Shown in pieces: positions 9,290-11,328 of a stretch of DNA of 11,328 nt; the first letter of the stretch is position 1; each line of letters begins with the position of its first letter. The notes beneath the pieces were generated by a model that saw only the letters and a program-made list of their open reading frames with translations, was not told the origin of the DNA and searched no databases. The translations under genes were made by a program, and so were the position numbers. This DNA is from JBHJHK01 sp050330975 (GTDB lineage Bacteria; Pseudomonadota; Gammaproteobacteria; Competibacterales; Competibacteraceae), in contig JBHJHK010000360.1 of assembly GCA_050330975.1 (NCBI GenBank), positions 1 through 11,328 on the forward strand, given 5' to 3'.

Positions 9290-9379
9290 ATGGTTTATAA
9301 AAGCCCATCCGCGAACTATAAGTCGTTGGGTGCCGCGTATGATGTGGCATTAAATCTTTTGCAATCATTTTTTGAGTAA
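9290..9379 (+). CDS. Possible 29-aa small ORF
   Basis: The ATG at 9290 has AGGGA 6 nt upstream and opens a 29-codon frame starting MVYKSPSANYKSL and ending in the amphipathic VALNLLQSFFE. I recognise no family. It ends just before a hairpin (AAAGAC 9378-9383 / GTCTTT 9393-9398). It may be chance or a fragment of a decayed gene; the ribosome site is the only positive support. Confidence 0.2.
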   Translation: MVYKSPSANYKSLGAAYDVALNLLQSFFE

Positions 9380-9408
9380 AGACGTCAAGGGAGTCTTTGC
9401 GGGATCAT

Positions 9409-9582
9409 CTAGTCTTGGATGTGGGTGCTAGAGATCAGTCGCAGCCGGCGAGCAAGCCCCTGCCGCCGGTTGCGATACCGCCCCATCGGGACCTTTAAAG
9501 GCTGGATCACGCGTTCAAGGGCGTAGGGTAGGCGCACGGTGGGTCTAGGGGCATCTGGGGACAGGGTATCTGCTGTTGTCTA
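9409..9582 (-). pseudogene. Remnant of a DDE transposase C-terminus
   Basis: A stop-to-stop minus-strand frame, about 56 codons, ends at TAG 9409-9411. Its second half reads YALERVIQPLKV...GRYRNRRQGLARRLRLIS. This closely resembles the C-terminal end of IS5/IS4-like DDE transposases, which carry a V-E-x-V-x-x-x-LK-V stretch, then RYRNRR and an arginine/leucine-rich helix ending in LIA. It has a local GC-rich composition unlike the AT-rich flanks. Everything upstream (catalytic DDE core, N-terminus) is missing: a TAG at 9580-9582 closes the frame and AT-rich noncoding DNA follows. I see no terminal inverted repeats. The assignment is by eye and a protein search would settle it. Confidence 0.5.
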
Positions 9583-9720
9583 ATCGCGGGCGAAAAACGA
9601 TATTTTTGAAAAAAATCAATATCTTAGTTGGCTGGCTGGCGAGGGTTGTTGTGTTGTAGTACGGCAACTAGTAGCATTGTCCTATAACGGGCAGAGGAAA
9701 AATACCAAGGTTGTCAAGCT

Positions 9721-9790
9721 ATTGATTTAAAGTGCTTTTTTGGGGTTTTTGTAGTGGATTATGACATAACCCGGCGTTTAGGTCATCTAA
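9721..9790. repeat. Diverged ~70-bp repeat, copy A
   Basis: Aligns with copy B at 9842-9912, roughly two thirds identical by eye and offset by about 121 bp. Shared blocks are ATTGATTTA, a T run, GTrGTGG, TAAC and TTTAG..CATCTAA. This copy contains TTATG-a-CATAA (9759-9769) and GTTTAG-gtcat-CTAAAC (9777-9793, running just past the block). Confidence 0.55.
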
Positions 9791-9841
9791 ACTGTCAAAG
9801 ATCACCTAACGTGCAAAGCAAAAGACGTTTTTCGCTAACTG

Positions 9842-9912
9842 ATTGATTTAGAAGGATTTTTTTAGATTGGTTGTGGTGGGCCGTGTTATAACACAGCATT
9901 TAGACCATCTAA
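9842..9912. repeat. Diverged ~70-bp repeat, copy B
   Basis: Partner of copy A. The first dyad is replaced by a different perfect palindrome, GTGTTATAACAC (9883-9894), at the same relative place. The second keeps TTAG-accat-CTAA. Symmetry is retained although the bases changed, which hints at selection on dyad structure. Confidence 0.55.
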
Positions 9913-9943
9913 TACTAGTTAGGCCACAAACAGATAGCAACTT

Positions 9944-9974
9944 AGTTAATTAACTTTTGAAGAATGAAAGTTAA
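9944..9974. repeat. Palindrome and overlapping hairpin
   Basis: AGTTAATTAACT (9944-9955) is a perfect 12-bp palindrome. It overlaps the left arm of an 8-bp stem, TTAACTTT (9950-9957) with AAAGTTAA (9967-9974), around a 9-nt loop. The motif AGTTAA therefore appears in three orientations close together. There is no U-tract after it, so it does not look like a terminator. Confidence 0.5.
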
Positions 9975-10071
9975 AGGTGTTGTTAAGTGCCTAGACGAAA
10001 GTTTTTTCTTTTTAAATCCTTAGTAATCAATAAGCTAGCTTTGAAAAATACCCGGAAACTTCTTTTGACCT

Positions 10072-10116
10072 ACTCAGTGAATTTAGATGTCTCGAAATTG
10101 TATCGGCGCACTGAGT
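10072..10116. repeat. Nested inverted repeat (compound hairpin)
   Basis: Outer arms ACTCAGTG (10072-10079) and CACTGAGT (10109-10116) pair perfectly over 8 bp. Inner arms AATTT (10080-10084) and AAATT (10095-10099) can form a stacked stem. It could be a structured RNA or cruciform element upstream of the small membrane-protein gene. Confidence 0.45.
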
Positions 10117-10176
10117 GAGTCAGAATGGTAGTATTTGCTTGTGTGTTAATGTGTGTTTTCGTCTACATAGGCCCTA

Positions 10177-10204
10177 TTGACATTAAATTTCTGGATGATT
10201 TGAT
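10177..10204 (+). promoter_or_regulatory. Candidate promoter for the thioredoxin-fold protein
   Basis: A perfect -35 TTGACA (10177-10182) is followed after 16 bp by TTTGAT (10199-10204), a 4-of-6 match to the -10 consensus. Transcription would start near 10211, giving a ~33-nt leader to the ATG at 10244. Confidence 0.4.
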
Positions 10205-10243
10205 GTTCAATGCTGATGGCATGAAGCGGAGAATATGGATTAG

Positions 10244-10630
10244 ATGGGTATCCTAAAACATAAGTATTTCTGGATAATGTTCCCGATCATGGCTTTTGTT
10301 GCTGTGTTGTTTTCTCTTATGCCGAAACCTATCGGTATGAATCTAGAGGAAATTGGCAGTGGCCAGAAAGCGGTGGTCTTTATTTATGATCCCAATCTTT
10401 TGGTTAGTAATCAGCAAGCCACCGAAATGAACAAGGCACGAGAACTTGTAGGCGAACAAGCCCTTTTCTTGATTGCTAAAATTGGAGATCCAAGAAATGA
10501 AGGTTTTAAGAGGCGCTATCAAGTTCGCTCGGCTGATCTTTTGTTTTTTGACGAAGAGGGGCGGCTGATTGATCGGCAAATTGCTTTGCTAGATGCTGAG
10601 GAGCTGGCTAGAAAACTCTCAAACAAGTGA
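10244..10630 (+). CDS. Membrane-anchored thioredoxin-fold protein without CxxC
   Basis: 128-aa protein of no firmly known function. Residues ~8-26 form one transmembrane helix (FWIMFPIMAFVAVLFSLM). The positive residues before it suggest the N-terminus is inside and the rest periplasmic. Residues ~40-125 read as a small thioredoxin-like fold: strand AVVFIYDPN, helix with MNKARELV, strand LFLIAKIGD, then FKRRYQVRSADLLFFDEEGRLI, where the position before ADLLFF is where thioredoxins carry the cis-Pro region. The redox CxxC is absent (DPNLLVSNQQ in that place) and there is no cysteine in the protein, so a disulfide role is excluded. A binding or chaperone role is possible. The ATG at 10244 has GGAGA 11 nt upstream; the nearer ATG at 10235 hits a stop after one codon. 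The gene is AT-rich compared with the GC-rich part of the window and is the only well-supported gene inside the AT-rich island. Confidence 0.75.
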   Translation: MGILKHKYFWIMFPIMAFVAVLFSLMPKPIGMNLEEIGSGQKAVVFIYDPNLLVSNQQATEMNKARELVGEQALFLIAKIGDPRNEGFKRRYQVRSADLLFFDEEGRLIDRQIALLDAEELARKLSNK

Positions 10631-10649
10631 CTCGTAAAATTTTTGATCG

Positions 10650-11010
10650 TTGATTGATCGGTCGTTGGAATATGATTTTCAGGTTTCTCGGCTAGTTTTC
10701 AGTCAGCTCTTCCCGGTCGTGTATAACGCCTTGATTTCAAATAATATTTTTTTCGACCTAACCATGGTTAACTCTTTGAAAAACATACGTAATCAATCAG
10801 ATGAGCAGCGCTTTATGCTTTTCTTGTATTGGGGCAATTGATTTCAAAGGAATTTTTGGAAAAACCTTTTTTTGTGCGACATCGAAAATTCTTCTAAAAT
10901 CAATGTCATATTTTCAAACGGGAAGAGCTGGAGCAAAACAAACCTGCTCAAAAAAACTATCAAAAAAATCTCGCGAGGACCTGCTATTGAACAAACTAGC
11001 TGCCATCCTC
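10650..11010 (+). pseudogene. Possible decayed ORF with an internal TGA
   Basis: From a TTG at 10650 one frame reads 63 codons (DFQVSRLVFSQLFPVVYN, then LKNIRNQSDEQRFMLFLYWG) to a TGA at 10839-10841. The same frame then continues with protein-like sequence (FWKNLFLCDIENSSKINVIF, SWSKTNLLKKTIKKISRG) to about 11010, before running antisense to the CitE-like gene. No family is recognised and there is no good ribosome site. AT-rich DNA can mimic such lysine/asparagine-rich sequence by chance, so this is weak. The alternative frame from 10805 also reads as plausible helix. I call it a possible gene relic in an otherwise empty 400-bp stretch. Confidence 0.28.
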
Positions 11011-11042
11011 CAAATTCGCCGCCGAGCGCAGTGCTATCAGTA

Positions 11043-11328
11043 CTACTCCATGGCTTGGGCCAATGCCAATACCCGTCGTGCTTCTTCGACGTGGAGATTT
11101 TCCACCAATTGACCGTTGTCCACTACCACTCCTCGTCCCTGGGTGATATCTTCTTCAAAAGCGCTGATAATTTGTCTAGCGTGTTCCACCTCATGGGTGC
11201 TGGGGGCAAAGAACTCATTGGCTGTATCGATTTGTTTGGGGTTGATCAAGGTTTTGCCATCAAACCCCAACTCCCGCCCCTGTCGACATGCGGCGACTAA
11301 GCCTTCGGCGTCGTCTAGGGCCAAGTGT
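11043..11328 (-). CDS. HpcH/HpaI aldolase / citrate lyase beta family protein (CitE-like), C-terminal part
   Basis: The last ~95 residues of a CoA-ester lyase; the 5' part lies beyond the right edge. The segments ALDDAEGLVAACRQGRELGF and DGKTLINPKQIDTANEFFAP, then VEHARQIISAFEE and LVENLHVEEARRVLALA, match the C-terminal end of CitE, malyl-CoA lyase and related TIM-barrel enzymes. These cleave or form C-C bonds next to a CoA thioester and use a divalent metal. The catalytic barrel residues are not in the window, so the substrate (citryl-CoA, malyl-CoA, methylmalyl-CoA) cannot be decided. The TAG stop is at 11043-11045. Composition is GC-rich again, marking the right border of the AT-rich island. 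The gene points leftward into the island, with no terminator-like hairpin seen after it. Confidence 0.85.
   Translation of the reverse strand, partial: HLALDDAEGLVAACRQGRELGFDGKTLINPKQIDTANEFFAPSTHEVEHARQIISAFEEDITQGRGVVVDNGQLVENLHVEEARRVLALAQAME

Larger units (their letters stand above)
9583..10176. other. AT-rich noncoding stretch with repeats and dyads
   Basis: No ORF with a plausible start and ribosome site is visible on either strand. It contains homopolymer A/T runs, a diverged repeat pair (9721-9790 and 9842-9912), and perfect palindromes at 9883-9894 and 9944-9955. Hairpins lie at 9950-9974 and 10072-10116. No tRNA, rRNA or recognisable riboswitch is seen. Confidence 0.6.

Noticed and set aside
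9378..9398. Hairpin AAAGAC/GTCTTT as a terminator of the transposase relic
   Set aside because: It has only 6-bp arms, a 9-nt loop and no T run in either direction. It is mentioned only as context for the small ORF at 9290.

Overview
This window looks like chromosomal DNA from a Gram-negative bacterium, most likely a Pseudomonadota member. The coding part is strongly GC-rich, the solute-binding protein has a Sec signal peptide for periplasmic export, and the ABC locus is a complete Liv-type system of the kind common in Alpha- and Gammaproteobacteria. I cannot place it more finely. Most genes start with GTG or TTG. The first ~64 bases are homopolymer-rich and look like an unreliable contig end.

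Layout. (1) 1-1539, minus strand: an SDR oxidoreductase followed by a FadR-type (GntR/FCD) regulator that runs off the left edge. A degenerate 7-bp repeat lies between them. (2) 1540-1735: a divergent control region with several inverted repeats. (3) 1736-6381, plus strand: a tight operon for a Liv-type ABC importer, made of the binding protein, the LivH permease, a fused LivM-LivG permease/ATPase and the LivF ATPase. Together with (1) this reads as a regulated uptake-and-oxidation locus for an unidentified organic substrate. (4) 6412-7402, minus strand: azlC-azlD, a putative branched-chain amino acid exporter, with azlC interrupted by one in-frame TAG. It is divergent from (5) 7511-8059, an XRE-cupin regulator. 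The shared gap holds a good sigma70-like promoter for azlC and a 9-bp direct repeat that overlaps it. (6) 8105-9099, minus strand: a cupin protein and a DEDDh 3'-5' exonuclease, coupled by a GTGA overlap.

(7) 9100-11042 is a sharply different, AT-rich, gene-poor island. It holds what looks like the C-terminal remnant of a DDE transposase, a 14-bp tandem duplication, a diverged 70-bp repeat pair with conserved dyads, several hairpins, a small membrane-anchored thioredoxin-fold protein that lacks the CxxC motif, and a stretch that looks like a decayed ORF. (8) 11043-11328, minus strand: the C-terminus of a CitE/HpcH-family lyase in GC-rich sequence that runs off the right edge.

I see no tRNA, rRNA, CRISPR array or intact mobile element. 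I also see no clearly new defence or metabolic system. The points most worth checking are the azlC nonsense codon, the AT-rich island with its repeats and transposase relic, the heptad repeat, and the cupin-exonuclease pair.
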